Source: DATCTV01 sp964400685
GTDB lineage: Bacteria > Desulfobacterota > Desulfomonilia > UBA1062
Assembly: GCA_964400685.1 (NCBI GenBank)
Contig: CAYNVT010000037.1
Location: forward strand, 1 to 34,066
Length of the DNA: 34,066 bases
Direction: 5' to 3'
Shown: positions 25,175 to 33,755 of the stretch, in pieces
Layout of the letters: each line of letters starts with the position of its first letter
How positions within the stretch are numbered: the stretch's first letter is position 1
Translations under genes and position numbers: made by a program
The notes under the pieces: generated by a model
Seen by the model: the letters and a program-made list of their open reading frames with translations, nothing else
Told to the model about the DNA's origin: nothing
Database searches by the model: none

Positions 25175-25759
25175 ATGAAAAAGATGACATTGATAGCGGT
25201 TGCTTGTCTCATGGTTGGTTTCTTCGCAAGCCTTGCATATGCCGAGGGAAATAAAATTGGTACAATAGACATGAACAGCGTGATGAATGAAAGCAAGCAG
25301 GGGAAGGCAATTCAGGCTACAATGAATAAGATGTTTCAGGACAAGCAGGCTGAGGCAGAGAAATATTACCAGAAGGTAAAGACAATAAGTGATCAGCTCA
25401 GCGCGGAAACGCCTGCCATGAAACAGGAGGCCAAGACAAAATTGATGAAACAGTACCAGCAGGCCACCCAGGAGCTGAAAAAGTTCGAGGATAGTGCGGA
25501 CGGTGAGCTTCAAGCGAAGAAAGCGTCCCTGGTCAGGCCTATGCAGGACACACTTATTGCTTTGGTTAATGATTATGCGAAGAAAAACGCCTATGATTAT
25601 ATTTTTGTAAGAGAGGCCCTGATTTTTGCTCCGGAAAATTCTGATATTACACAGAAAATCCTGGATGAATTTGACAAGATATACCTGGATAATCAGGCAA
25701 AGGAAAAAGCACAGGAGCCTGTAAAAGCGCCTGCAACCAAGGATAATCCCAAGAAATAA
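25175..25759 (+). CDS. Periplasmic OmpH/Skp-family chaperone
   Basis: Skp/OmpH binds unfolded outer-membrane proteins in the periplasm and hands them to BamA. The 194-residue protein has a signal peptide ending at SLAYA (about 1-22), the opening strand KIGTIDMNSVMNESKQGKA typical of the family, a long charged coiled coil (about 50-125) and a return segment with YDYIFVREALIFA. The C-terminal 20 residues are Lys/Ala/Pro-rich and disordered. The frame extends upstream into bamA, but the ATG at 25175 has TGGAGGT at the right spacing and starts the signal peptide. It is followed directly by lpxD, whose ATG touches its stop. Confidence 0.92.
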   Translation: MKKMTLIAVACLMVGFFASLAYAEGNKIGTIDMNSVMNESKQGKAIQATMNKMFQDKQAEAEKYYQKVKTISDQLSAETPAMKQEAKTKLMKQYQQATQELKKFEDSADGELQAKKASLVRPMQDTLIALVNDYAKKNAYDYIFVREALIFAPENSDITQKILDEFDKIYLDNQAKEKAQEPVKAPATKDNPKK

Positions 25760-26764
25760 ATGCTTTTATCCAGAATATCAGAAGCTATAGGCGGTATACT
25801 TAACGGCAAGGATGTCGAGATTGCCGGGGTCTCTTCTCTGGAAGAAGCAGGACCGGACGATATCTCATTTCTGTCAAACCCTAAATATACGCATATGGCG
25901 CTTACCTCAAATGCAGGCGCCATAATTGTATCTTCCCTGATAGAGAGAGATGTTCCGCAGATAGTAATGGCAAATCCATATCTTGGCTTTGCAAGTACGC
26001 TCAAGCTTCTGTATCCTGAAAAGACGCATAATCCTGGCATATCCGAAATGGCCTTCATAGGCGCTGGCACGGTAATCGGAAAAAGTTCGACAGTTTTCCC
26101 CAATGTCTATATAGGCGAGAATTCGGAAATCGGCGAAAATTGCGTGATATATCCCGGCTGCTTTATAGGAGACGGGTGCAGGATATCGGACGGGTGTATT
26201 CTTTATCCGAATGCGGTTATTTATGAAGGGTGCATTATAGGCAGGGAATGCATAATCCATTCCGGTGTAGTTATTGGAGGAGACGGTTTCGGTTTTGTCT
26301 GGGACGGAGAGAAACACCTTAAAATCCCTCAGAAAGGTATAGTGAAAATAGGCGACTTCGTGGAAATCGGCGCCAACTGTACAATAGACAGGGCCGCACT
26401 TACTGAAACCGTAATCGGAAATGATGTAAAAATTGACGATATGGTCCATATCGCCCACAACGTCACGGTAGGAGATCATTCGATAATCGTCGCACAGACA
26501 GGGATTGCCGGAAGCTCTAAGCTCGGCCGCCATGTCACGCTGGCCGGGCAGAGCGGTATTGTCGGGCACGTAACCATTGGAGACGGCTGTGTGGTTGCTT
26601 CCAAGGCAGGGGTGCACAACGATCTAAAGCCCGGATCGATAGTATCCGGAGCACCAGCCATGGACCATAAGAGATGGCTGAGAGTACAGGCAGTCATCAA
26701 AAACCTGCCGGAGCTTCTCAAAAGGGTTCAGGAGATGGAAAGGAGGCTTGATGCCAAGGATTAA
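25760..26764 (+). CDS. lpxD: UDP-3-O-(3-hydroxyacyl)glucosamine N-acyltransferase LpxD
   Basis: LpxD adds the second hydroxyacyl chain to the lipid A precursor from acyl-ACP. The 334-residue protein has the N-terminal uridine-binding domain (SSLEEAGPDDISFLSNPKY, about 29-47) and a left-handed beta-helix of hexapeptide repeats (about 95-290). The catalytic-histidine block HIAHNVTVGD is present, followed by a C-terminal helix (LLKRVQEMERRLD). The ATG begins immediately after the Skp stop with only a weak AAGA site, suggesting translational coupling. It overlaps lpxA by 14 bases. No fabZ lies between lpxD and lpxA, unlike the enterobacterial order. Confidence 0.95.
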   Translation: MLLSRISEAIGGILNGKDVEIAGVSSLEEAGPDDISFLSNPKYTHMALTSNAGAIIVSSLIERDVPQIVMANPYLGFASTLKLLYPEKTHNPGISEMAFIGAGTVIGKSSTVFPNVYIGENSEIGENCVIYPGCFIGDGCRISDGCILYPNAVIYEGCIIGRECIIHSGVVIGGDGFGFVWDGEKHLKIPQKGIVKIGDFVEIGANCTIDRAALTETVIGNDVKIDDMVHIAHNVTVGDHSIIVAQTGIAGSSKLGRHVTLAGQSGIVGHVTIGDGCVVASKAGVHNDLKPGSIVSGAPAMDHKRWLRVQAVIKNLPELLKRVQEMERRLDAKD

Positions 26765-27527
26765 GTCAACTTCCGAAGTATCAAAGAAGGCCGTCATACA
26801 CGATGGTGTGGAAATCGGGCCTTACTGCGTAATAGGAGACGATGTAGAGATAGGAGAGGGTACATATGTCGGGCCCCATACAATGATAAACGGTCCTACT
26901 GTCATAGGCGGGGGATGCAGGTTTGAAGGCTATGTGAGTGCAGGCGGCCCTCCCCAGGACCTGAAATACAAAGGAGAAAAGACAAGGCTCGAGATAGGAG
27001 ACAACAACCTGTTCAGGGAATTCGTAACGCTCAACCGGGGAACCTCGGGCGGAGGCGGGGTAACCAGAATCGGCAGCGGAAACCTGCTCATGGCATACTG
27101 CCATGTAGCCCATGACTGCCAGCTGGGGAGCAATATCGTGATGGGAAATCTGGCCACACTGGGCGGACACGTCCATATTGAAGACAGGGTCATCATCGGA
27201 GGAATGTCTGCCATACACCAGTTCACCAAGATAGGCGCCTATACTATAATGGGCGGTGGCACCCTGGTGGGTATGGACGTTGTTCCCTATGCGAAGGTGC
27301 AGGGCAACAGGGCAAAGATGTACGGCATAAACACGATAGGCCTTAAAAGAAACGGGTTTTCAGATGAGACCATCGATGCGATCGGTTCGGCTTACCGTCT
27401 GATATTCAAGAAGGGACTTCAGCTAAAAGACGCGGTGGCAAAGATTGAAGCGGAATTTTCAGGAATTCCCGAGGTCATGAGAATAATCGAATTCATAAAA
27501 GGCTCCGAACGGGGAATCGCGAGATAG
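26751..27527 (+). CDS. lpxA: UDP-N-acetylglucosamine O-acyltransferase LpxA
   Basis: LpxA performs the first step of lipid A synthesis, adding a 3-hydroxyacyl chain to the 3-position of UDP-GlcNAc. The 258-residue protein is a left-handed beta-helix with catalytic His121 in YCHVAHDC, IHQF (155-158) and a C-terminal helical domain (GLKRNGFSDETIDAIGSAY). The position equivalent to E. coli Gly173, which sets acyl-chain length, appears to be Gly169, so a long (C14-like) acyl chain is plausible; this is inference from motif alignment. The ATG at 26751 has AGGAGG four bases upstream; a TTG one codon earlier would be too close to that site. Confidence 0.95.
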   Translation: MPRIKSTSEVSKKAVIHDGVEIGPYCVIGDDVEIGEGTYVGPHTMINGPTVIGGGCRFEGYVSAGGPPQDLKYKGEKTRLEIGDNNLFREFVTLNRGTSGGGGVTRIGSGNLLMAYCHVAHDCQLGSNIVMGNLATLGGHVHIEDRVIIGGMSAIHQFTKIGAYTIMGGGTLVGMDVVPYAKVQGNRAKMYGINTIGLKRNGFSDETIDAIGSAYRLIFKKGLQLKDAVAKIEAEFSGIPEVMRIIEFIKGSERGIAR

Positions 27528-27580
27528 CCCGGGGCGGAGAAACAGCAAGTTTGAAAGGCTTGGGAAGGGCTAAACGGCAT

Positions 27581-28510
27581 ATGAATGAAAAGATAAGAAC
27601 TGCCGTAATAGGTGTAGGATATCTTGGCAGGTTTCATGCCCAGAAGTATGCAGCAATGGAGGACGTCGACCTGGTGGCGGTTGCGGATATCGATCCCGAC
27701 AGGGCAAAAGAGATTGCACTTGAAACCGGCACAGCCGCAGTTACGGATTATTCGGAATTAATCGGAAAAGTAGATGCAGTCAGTATAGTCGTTCCCACCT
27801 CCATACACTGTGAAACAGCCATACCTTTTTTGTTAAACGGTGTGGCCGTACTGCTGGAAAAACCCATGAGTGCTACAATTGAGGAATCGCAAGCAATCAT
27901 TGATGCGACTGAAAGGGGTGGGGCGCTGCTTCAGATAGGGCACCTCGAGAGATTCAATCCGGCGTTTGCCAATCTCAGAGACAGCATTACAAAACCGATG
28001 TTCATAGAGGTCCATAGGATAAGCACCTTCAAGGAAAGGGGCACGGATGTAGATGTGATACTGGACCTTATGATCCATGATATAGATATAATTCTTTCTC
28101 TCGTTCATTCGCAGATAGTTTCCGTTGAAGCGGTAGGCGTGCCTGTGCTTACGAATAATGTCGACATAGCAAACGCCAGGCTGCGTTTTGAATCGGGCTG
28201 CATAGCAAACGTCACTGCAAGCCGCATCTCTGCGGACGTCATGAGGAAGATCCGCATATTCCAGCCCGATGCCTACATCTCTATCGATTATGCAAAGAAC
28301 GCCGTGGATATATTCACTCTGAGCGAAGACAAGAAAATCGGGCACAAAAGACTGGAGATGTCTGAATCTGATGCTCTCAAATCAGAGATAAGGTCTTTTA
28401 TCGATGCGGTTCAAGGTAAATCAAAGGTCGTCGTCGACGGGATTGCAGGGCTCAATGCGATAAAGGTGGCCCATATGATCAGACAGAATATGATACTGCC
28501 GGAAAAATAG
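27581..28510 (+). CDS. Gfo/Idh/MocA-family NAD(P)-dependent oxidoreductase (in the lpx operon)
   Basis: This 309-residue protein has an N-terminal Rossmann fold (AVIGVGYLGRFHAQKY, about 7-22), the family's EKPMS block with the conserved lysine, and a C-terminal domain with a DLMIHDIDI block that supplies a likely catalytic histidine. Such enzymes oxidise or reduce sugars, often nucleotide sugars. It lies between lpxA and lpxB. The related GnnA of Acidithiobacillus oxidises the 3-OH of UDP-GlcNAc for amide-linked lipid A, and its gene also sits in an lpx cluster. The aminotransferase partner GnnB is not in this window, so that role is unproven. A TTG at 27551 is an alternative start; the ATG at 27581 fits the usual N-terminus but has a poor ribosome-binding site. 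Confidence 0.85.
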   Translation: MNEKIRTAVIGVGYLGRFHAQKYAAMEDVDLVAVADIDPDRAKEIALETGTAAVTDYSELIGKVDAVSIVVPTSIHCETAIPFLLNGVAVLLEKPMSATIEESQAIIDATERGGALLQIGHLERFNPAFANLRDSITKPMFIEVHRISTFKERGTDVDVILDLMIHDIDIILSLVHSQIVSVEAVGVPVLTNNVDIANARLRFESGCIANVTASRISADVMRKIRIFQPDAYISIDYAKNAVDIFTLSEDKKIGHKRLEMSESDALKSEIRSFIDAVQGKSKVVVDGIAGLNAIKVAHMIRQNMILPEK

Positions 28511-28538
28511 TCCGGTCTTTCTTTTGCATCAGCCAAAA

Positions 28539-29639
28539 ATGAAAATGGCCCCCAGAATATTAATAACCGCCGGAGAAGAAAGCGCAGACCGGCATGCAGC
28601 ATGTGTTGTCAGACAGATCAGGCAGATTATGCCGGATGCACATGTGTTCGGTATGGGCGGTTCTGAAATGAAAGACGCAGGTGTAGAGATACTGTATTCC
28701 ATGAAGGAGCTTTCGGTCATGGGGTTTTCCGAGGTGCTGCCAAAGCTTGCAGGCATTCTGAAGGTATATTCCGGTTTGAAAAGAATAATAAAAACCATGA
28801 ATCCTGACGTTTTCATTCCCGTGGATCTGCCTGATTTTAATATGAGGCTTGCCGGGTTCGCAAAAAAAAAGGGGGTAAAGGTTCTGTATTACATAGCACC
28901 TCAGGCATGGGCATGGAGGGCTTACAGGGCTGGGATTTTATCAAGAATCACGGACGGTCTGGCTGTTATTTTCCCGTTCGAAGAGGCATATTTTCGTAAA
29001 AGTGGTGTGGATGCAAGATATGTGGGACATCCGTTTATGGAGGAAAATAATGTGCCTCCTGCTGATTCATCCTGGCCTGTGAAGAGGATATTAATGATGC
29101 CGGGAAGCAGAAGGGATGAGATTATAAGGATGCTTCCTGTGATGATGGATGCAAGAAGGCTTGTGGACAATGAAATTAAAGGACTCGAATGGATGCTGCC
29201 TTTGGCCAGAGGCCTTGACAGGGCTTTTGTTGAAGAATTTACCGGCGGCAGCGTGAAGCTGACAGATGGAATTCCAGATTCCGATCTTGCAATGGCAAAG
29301 TCTGGAACGGCATGCTTTGAGACAGCGATAAAGGAGATTCCCCAGGTGATATGTTATAAGACATCACCAATAAATTATTATCTTGCCCGTATTTTTGTTA
29401 AGGTTAAGACTATCGGCATGCCGAATATTGCTATAGGAAGGGCAGTGGTGCCTGAACTTATCCAGCACGACCTGACCCCTGAAAGACTTGCAGAAGAGGT
29501 CCTGAAATTTATAAATGACAGAGAGCTGTTTATCAGGACAAAACAGGAATTCACGCATATGAGGGAATCACTGGAAGGCGGAAGGGCATCCTTAGAGGTG
29601 GCGCAATGGGCGATGAGATTAATTCGGAAAACAAACTGA
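28539..29639 (+). CDS. lpxB: Lipid-A-disaccharide synthase LpxB
   Basis: LpxB condenses UDP-diacylglucosamine with lipid X to make the lipid A disaccharide at the inner membrane. The protein (about 366 residues) shows the GT19 blocks: ILITAGEESADRHAA at the N-terminus, FIPVDLPDFN, YYIAPQAWAWR, MMPGSRRDEI, and KSGTACFE in the donor-binding part. The start is uncertain: TTG at 28524, ATG at 28539 or ATG at 28545 all lie just before the first strand and none has a good ribosome-binding site. It overlaps msbA by 34 bases. Its UDP-diacylglucosamine hydrolase partner (LpxH/LpxI/LpxG) is not seen in this window. Confidence 0.94.
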   Translation: MKMAPRILITAGEESADRHAACVVRQIRQIMPDAHVFGMGGSEMKDAGVEILYSMKELSVMGFSEVLPKLAGILKVYSGLKRIIKTMNPDVFIPVDLPDFNMRLAGFAKKKGVKVLYYIAPQAWAWRAYRAGILSRITDGLAVIFPFEEAYFRKSGVDARYVGHPFMEENNVPPADSSWPVKRILMMPGSRRDEIIRMLPVMMDARRLVDNEIKGLEWMLPLARGLDRAFVEEFTGGSVKLTDGIPDSDLAMAKSGTACFETAIKEIPQVICYKTSPINYYLARIFVKVKTIGMPNIAIGRAVVPELIQHDLTPERLAEEVLKFINDRELFIRTKQEFTHMRESLEGGRASLEVAQWAMRLIRKTN

Positions 29640-31390
29640 CAAAAGTTGGAATCAGCGACCTGAAGATATATTTCAGGTTGATCGGTTTTTTAAAGCCCTA
29701 TATCAAACAGCTCATACTTGCCATGCTGCTGATGGGCGTATTTGCCGGATGCATGGTTCTTCAGGCATGGCTTGTCCAGCCTGCCGTTAAATATATATTC
29801 AGCGAAAAAAGCATGACATTGCTTTACTCGCTCGCTCTGGGCATAGTCGTTGTGTTCTTTGTCAAGTCGGCAGCCGATTACGGAAGATATGTCCTTATGG
29901 CGGATATAGGCCAGAAGATCATCAAGGATATCCGCAATAAACTTTATGAATGCATACAGGGCCAGTCACTGAGATATTTTGTAAAGAATCCGACAGGAAT
30001 ACTGATGTCGAGGATAACAAATGACGTCAATATGGTGCAGGGTTCAGTAACAAGTGCCGTGACGGCGCTGGTGAAGGAAGTAGCAAGTGTAATAGGGCTG
30101 CTCGGATATGCTTTTTACATGAACTGGAAGCTTACCCTCATAGCCATGATCATATTCCCGGCTGTGGGCTATGTCATGAACCGGCTCAGAAAAAAGATCA
30201 AGAAATATGCAAGAAGAAGCATGGAGGTGATGGGAGACATCAACACCGTGCTCGACGAAGCCATATCAGGAATCCGCATAGTAAAGGCCTTCGGAATGGA
30301 GGAATACGAAAAGGACAGGTTCGGCTCCTACAATCATCAGTTCTACCGTAACTGGATGAAGCGTCTGAAGATAAGAGGCATAGCATCTCCCCTGATGGAA
30401 GTTCTCGGGGGGATAGCCGCAGCCGCGATTTTTGTTGTCGGAGGCATGAGCGTAATAAATGGTGTAATGACGCCCGAGCAATTCTTTTCATATGTTACAG
30501 CCCTTTTTATGCTTTATCAGCCTATAAAGAAGATCAATGAAGTGAATATTGAAATACAGGAAGGCGTCACTGCCGCCAAAAGAATATATGAAGTCATAGA
30601 TGCACAACCCGAAATGGAGGAAAAACCGGATGCCATAGACCTTGGTCGTGCAGAAGGCGACGTGAAATACAGGTCTGTTGAGTTCAGTTATGACGGTGAC
30701 GAGTATGCACTCAAGGGGGTCAGCTTCGATGCCCCGAAAGGTGCAAAGATAGCCTTTGTCGGTGAGTCAGGCGCAGGGAAGACTACAATCATTAATCTCC
30801 TGCCCAGGTTCTATGATGTAACTTCGGGCTCAGTAACAATTGACGGACATGACATACGCGATCTCACCATAAAATCTCTCAGGGCCAACATTGCAATGGT
30901 GGAGCAGAAAAACATACTTTTCAACGATACGATAAGGGCGAATATCGCATACGGGTCGCAGAATGCTCCGCTAGAGGCCGTAATCGAAGCATCCATAGCG
31001 GCAAACGCACATGAATTCATTATGGATATGCCTGATGGTTATGAGACCATAGCGGGCGAAAGCGGCGTCAGGCTTTCAGGCGGACAGATGCAGCGCATAT
31101 GCATAGCCCGAGCCATAATGAAGAATGCGCCGATACTTGTACTTGACGAGGCGACTTCGGCACTTGATACGGAAAGTGAAAAAGAAGTCCATGCAGCTCT
31201 CGACAGGCTTATGGAAAACAGGACCACATTCATCATTGCCCACAGGCTTTCCACCATTCAGGGCGCTGACAGGATAATAGCATTGAACAGAGGCGTCATC
31301 GTGGAAGAGGGCACCCATGACGAACTCCTGGCAAAAGACGGCTATTACACAAGGCTCTATAACCTCCAGTTCGGGTCTGATGATGCTTGA
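29606..31390 (+). CDS. msbA: Lipid A export ABC transporter MsbA
   Basis: MsbA flips core-lipid A across the inner membrane. This 594-residue half-transporter has six transmembrane helices (about 20-300) fused to a nucleotide-binding domain with Walker A GESGAGKTT, Q-loop MVEQKNILF, signature LSGGQMQR, Walker B ILVLDEATSALD and H-loop IIAHRLST. The length, the exporter architecture and the position between lpxB and lpxK support MsbA over other type IV exporters. The ATG at 29606 has AGAGGT upstream and lies inside the end of lpxB, a translationally coupled arrangement. It overlaps lpxK by about 11 bases. Confidence 0.92.
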   Translation: MGDEINSENKLTKVGISDLKIYFRLIGFLKPYIKQLILAMLLMGVFAGCMVLQAWLVQPAVKYIFSEKSMTLLYSLALGIVVVFFVKSAADYGRYVLMADIGQKIIKDIRNKLYECIQGQSLRYFVKNPTGILMSRITNDVNMVQGSVTSAVTALVKEVASVIGLLGYAFYMNWKLTLIAMIIFPAVGYVMNRLRKKIKKYARRSMEVMGDINTVLDEAISGIRIVKAFGMEEYEKDRFGSYNHQFYRNWMKRLKIRGIASPLMEVLGGIAAAAIFVVGGMSVINGVMTPEQFFSYVTALFMLYQPIKKINEVNIEIQEGVTAAKRIYEVIDAQPEMEEKPDAIDLGRAEGDVKYRSVEFSYDGDEYALKGVSFDAPKGAKIAFVGESGAGKTTIINLLPRFYDVTSGSVTIDGHDIRDLTIKSLRANIAMVEQKNILFNDTIRANIAYGSQNAPLEAVIEASIAANAHEFIMDMPDGYETIAGESGVRLSGGQMQRICIARAIMKNAPILVLDEATSALDTESEKEVHAALDRLMENRTTFIIAHRLSTIQGADRIIALNRGVIVEEGTHDELLAKDGYYTRLYNLQFGSDDA

Positions 31391-32303
31391 AACGCCCTTC
31401 GCTTCAGCAGTTTATTTAAGGAATCTCCTCTTTGATAAAGGCATATTGAAATCATATCTGGTGCCCCCCCTTGTCGTAAGCATAGGAAATATAGAGGCCG
31501 GCGGCACAGGCAAGACTCCGTTTGCGATGGCTCTGGCAGGCGAACTCAAGGCTCACGGACATAATGTGGCAATAGTGACAAGGGGGTACCGCGGCAGACT
31601 GCGGGGACCTGTTGAAGTCAGCCCTTCTCATGACTACCGGGATGTAGGAGACGAACCCCTGCTTATGGCAAGGACCACGGGTGTGCCTGTAATCAAATCG
31701 CCTGACAGGTGCATGGGGGGCACTTTCGCTTACAGAAAACTTGGCGCAGAAATTGTCCTTCTGGACGACGGATTTCAGCACAGACGCATATTCAGAGACC
31801 TTAACATATGTCTTGTTTCAGGAACGCTTGAGAATGAAAGACTGCTGCCGGCAGGAAGGCTGAGGGAGACGGTCGCATCGCTCAAGCGCGCTGACTTTAT
31901 AATCGATACGAAAAAAGACGCCTCGCTCAATATTGAAGGGATCGTTGACAGCAGGGGAAGGCTTTCGTCCGTGGTAAGAGGCGTCAGCATATTCGCCTTC
32001 TGCGGCATAGCAAACCCTCAAAGGTTTTTCGACACCCTCAGGCCGTTATGCACCCGGATGAAAATAATGGTTTTTCCGGATCACCACAAATATTCAGCTT
32101 CTGATATCAAGAAGATAAAAAAGGCTGCCACCGGCTTTGACATGGTAGTGACAACCGAGAAAGACCTTGTAAGGATAAACCATTCATGGATGGATGACAG
32201 GTTTAATGCATTAAAGGTCAGCATGAGGTCTGACAAGATAAAGGACATTATCAAGGAGATAGAAAGACTTGCTGAGAACAGGTGTATTTCTAGACAGGGA
32301 TGA
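31380..32303 (+). CDS. lpxK: Tetraacyldisaccharide 4'-kinase LpxK
   Basis: LpxK phosphorylates the 4'-position of the lipid A disaccharide at the membrane. The protein (306 or 307 residues) has an N-terminal amphipathic or membrane-associated segment, P-loop GGTGKTP preceded by VVSIGNIEA, the VTRGYRGR stretch, GDEPLLMA, and the LLDDGFQH block with the catalytic DDG-FQH residues. An open frame extends further upstream into msbA, but the tandem ATGs at 31380/31383 fit the family N-terminus; no strong ribosome-binding site separates them. It overlaps gmhB by 35 bases. waaA, often between msbA and lpxK in related operons, is absent. Confidence 0.94.
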   Translation: MMLETPFASAVYLRNLLFDKGILKSYLVPPLVVSIGNIEAGGTGKTPFAMALAGELKAHGHNVAIVTRGYRGRLRGPVEVSPSHDYRDVGDEPLLMARTTGVPVIKSPDRCMGGTFAYRKLGAEIVLLDDGFQHRRIFRDLNICLVSGTLENERLLPAGRLRETVASLKRADFIIDTKKDASLNIEGIVDSRGRLSSVVRGVSIFAFCGIANPQRFFDTLRPLCTRMKIMVFPDHHKYSASDIKKIKKAATGFDMVVTTEKDLVRINHSWMDDRFNALKVSMRSDKIKDIIKEIERLAENRCISRQG

Positions 32304-32823
32304 CACCATCATAAAGGACATTCCCTATCTTAGGGACCCGGATAAGGTAGAGCTTATGCCGGGCGCAGCCGTGGCCATAAGACTGCTTAATGAAAAAGGG
32401 ATACCTGCAATCATAATAACCAACCAGTCAGGGATAGCGCGCGGACTGCTTGATGAGGCAGATCTCGAAGCTGTGCACGAAAAGCTTGAAGAGATGCTTG
32501 CTGAAGACTCTGCCAGTGTAGATGCCATATATTCGTGCCCGCACTATCCGGAAGGCGTCATAAAAAAATACGCCGTCAGGTGCGGCTGCCGCAAACCCGA
32601 AACCGGGCTTCTTGAAGAAGCTGCCCGCGATTTCTCTCTGAATCTGAGCAGGTGCTATTTTATCGGTGATAAACTAAGCGATATTGAGGCCATACACCGT
32701 GTAGGCGGCAAAGGGATCCTCGTGGGCCATTCGACGGAATCCATACCGGCCGAATATCGTGCAAATGACATTCTGGATGCGGTCGAATGGGTAATTAGGG
32801 ACATGTGTAATGAAAACCCTTGA
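32269..32823 (+). CDS. gmhB: D-glycero-D-manno-heptose 1,7-bisphosphate 7-phosphatase GmhB
   Basis: GmhB removes the 7-phosphate of heptose bisphosphate in the ADP-heptose pathway that feeds the LPS inner core. The 184-residue HAD-family protein has the nucleophile motif FLDRDDT (7-13), ITNQSG (HAD motif II), the zinc-binding CPHYPE...CGC cysteines with the following RKPETG lysine, and GDKLSDIEA (motif IV). The start must be near TTG 32269, since the motif begins at residue 7 and no ATG or GTG is in frame; AAGGAG lies about 11 bases upstream. The gene begins within lpxK and overlaps the next gene by 14 bases. Other heptose genes are not visible. A related histidinol-phosphate phosphatase is the main alternative. 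Confidence 0.9.
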   Translation: MLRTGVFLDRDDTIIKDIPYLRDPDKVELMPGAAVAIRLLNEKGIPAIIITNQSGIARGLLDEADLEAVHEKLEEMLAEDSASVDAIYSCPHYPEGVIKKYAVRCGCRKPETGLLEEAARDFSLNLSRCYFIGDKLSDIEAIHRVGGKGILVGHSTESIPAEYRANDILDAVEWVIRDMCNENP

Positions 32824-33754
32824 AAAAATTGCGGTAAGCCTGATCAAATCCGTAATATGGCTTTTCAGGAAAATGCCATATTCTGTTGCGATAAATACAG
32901 GCAGGGTGATTGCATCGCTGGTCTATATATTTGCACTCAGGGAGAGAAAGATTGCGCGAGTCCAGATGAAGGCGGCTCTTGGAGACGCATTCGAACCGGG
33001 CATGATAAAGGAGGTTTTCCTTTACCACTCGGACGTGTTCGTGGATACGATCAGATATGCCTATATGGATAACGATGAGATAGCTGAAAGGGTGGAGATC
33101 ACAGGAGCGGATAATCTGAAGGCTGCGAAAGCTTCAGGCCGGGGCATAATGCTTGTGATCTCTCATGCGGAGAACTGGGAGATTCTGGCAAATGTATCGC
33201 GCATGCTCAATGTGGAATTCTGTGTCATGGCCGACCTGAGGGACAATACCGGCATAGCGACCCTCATAAATGACATCAGAAGAAGAACTGGTGTCACGAT
33301 ACTGCCGCCAACGGGAAAGATACTTATGCTTGTAAAAGAGCTCAGGCGCGGCAGGACCATCGCCTTCATAGTAGACAAGAGGGGAGAGAAAGGGACGGAT
33401 CTTTATTGCGACTTTTTCGGCATGCCCGCTCTGACCAATCCCGCGCCCGCCTTTGTGGCGTCAAAGGGTGAGGCACTGATAGTCCCGGTTTATTCGGAAC
33501 GGAAAGGATATTCCTACAGGATAACGATATGTCCGGCAGTAGATACGAGGACGTTCTCCGGCGATATAATACAGAATATTAGCGATTTCATGCAGTCCTG
33601 GGTCGAATCGGTCATAAGGAAAAGGCCTGCGCACTGGACCTGGTCTTACAGCAGGTGGATAAGGCGCTCCCAGATAAAGGAAGTGATAAAAGACGGACTC
33701 GACTTCAAAGAGTTCGTCATTGCGAAAGCAGCCGGAAAAACAAAGGAAATATAG
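32810..33754 (+). CDS. LpxL/HtrB-family lipid A biosynthesis acyltransferase
   Basis: This 314-residue inner-membrane protein belongs to the LpxL/LpxM (HtrB/MsbB) lysophospholipid acyltransferase-like family, which adds secondary acyl chains to Kdo2-lipid A. It has an N-terminal hydrophobic segment (about 28-43), the catalytic HX4E motif (His119-Glu124, HAENWE), the FIVDKRGEKG block with a conserved DxR-like stretch, and PAHWTWSYSRW near the C-terminus, matching the family's P-x-W-x-W-xx-R ending. Which acyl position it serves cannot be told. The ATG overlaps the gmhB stop by 14 bases. Its place at the end of the lpx run fits late lipid A acylation. Confidence 0.92.
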   Translation: MKTLEKIAVSLIKSVIWLFRKMPYSVAINTGRVIASLVYIFALRERKIARVQMKAALGDAFEPGMIKEVFLYHSDVFVDTIRYAYMDNDEIAERVEITGADNLKAAKASGRGIMLVISHAENWEILANVSRMLNVEFCVMADLRDNTGIATLINDIRRRTGVTILPPTGKILMLVKELRRGRTIAFIVDKRGEKGTDLYCDFFGMPALTNPAPAFVASKGEALIVPVYSERKGYSYRITICPAVDTRTFSGDIIQNISDFMQSWVESVIRKRPAHWTWSYSRWIRRSQIKEVIKDGLDFKEFVIAKAAGKTKEI

Positions 33755-33755
33755 A

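Noticed and set aside
25907..26617. Open frame of about 236 codons on the - strand inside lpxD
   Set aside because: Shadow of the LpxD beta-helix coding sequence; no domain and no plausible translation start.
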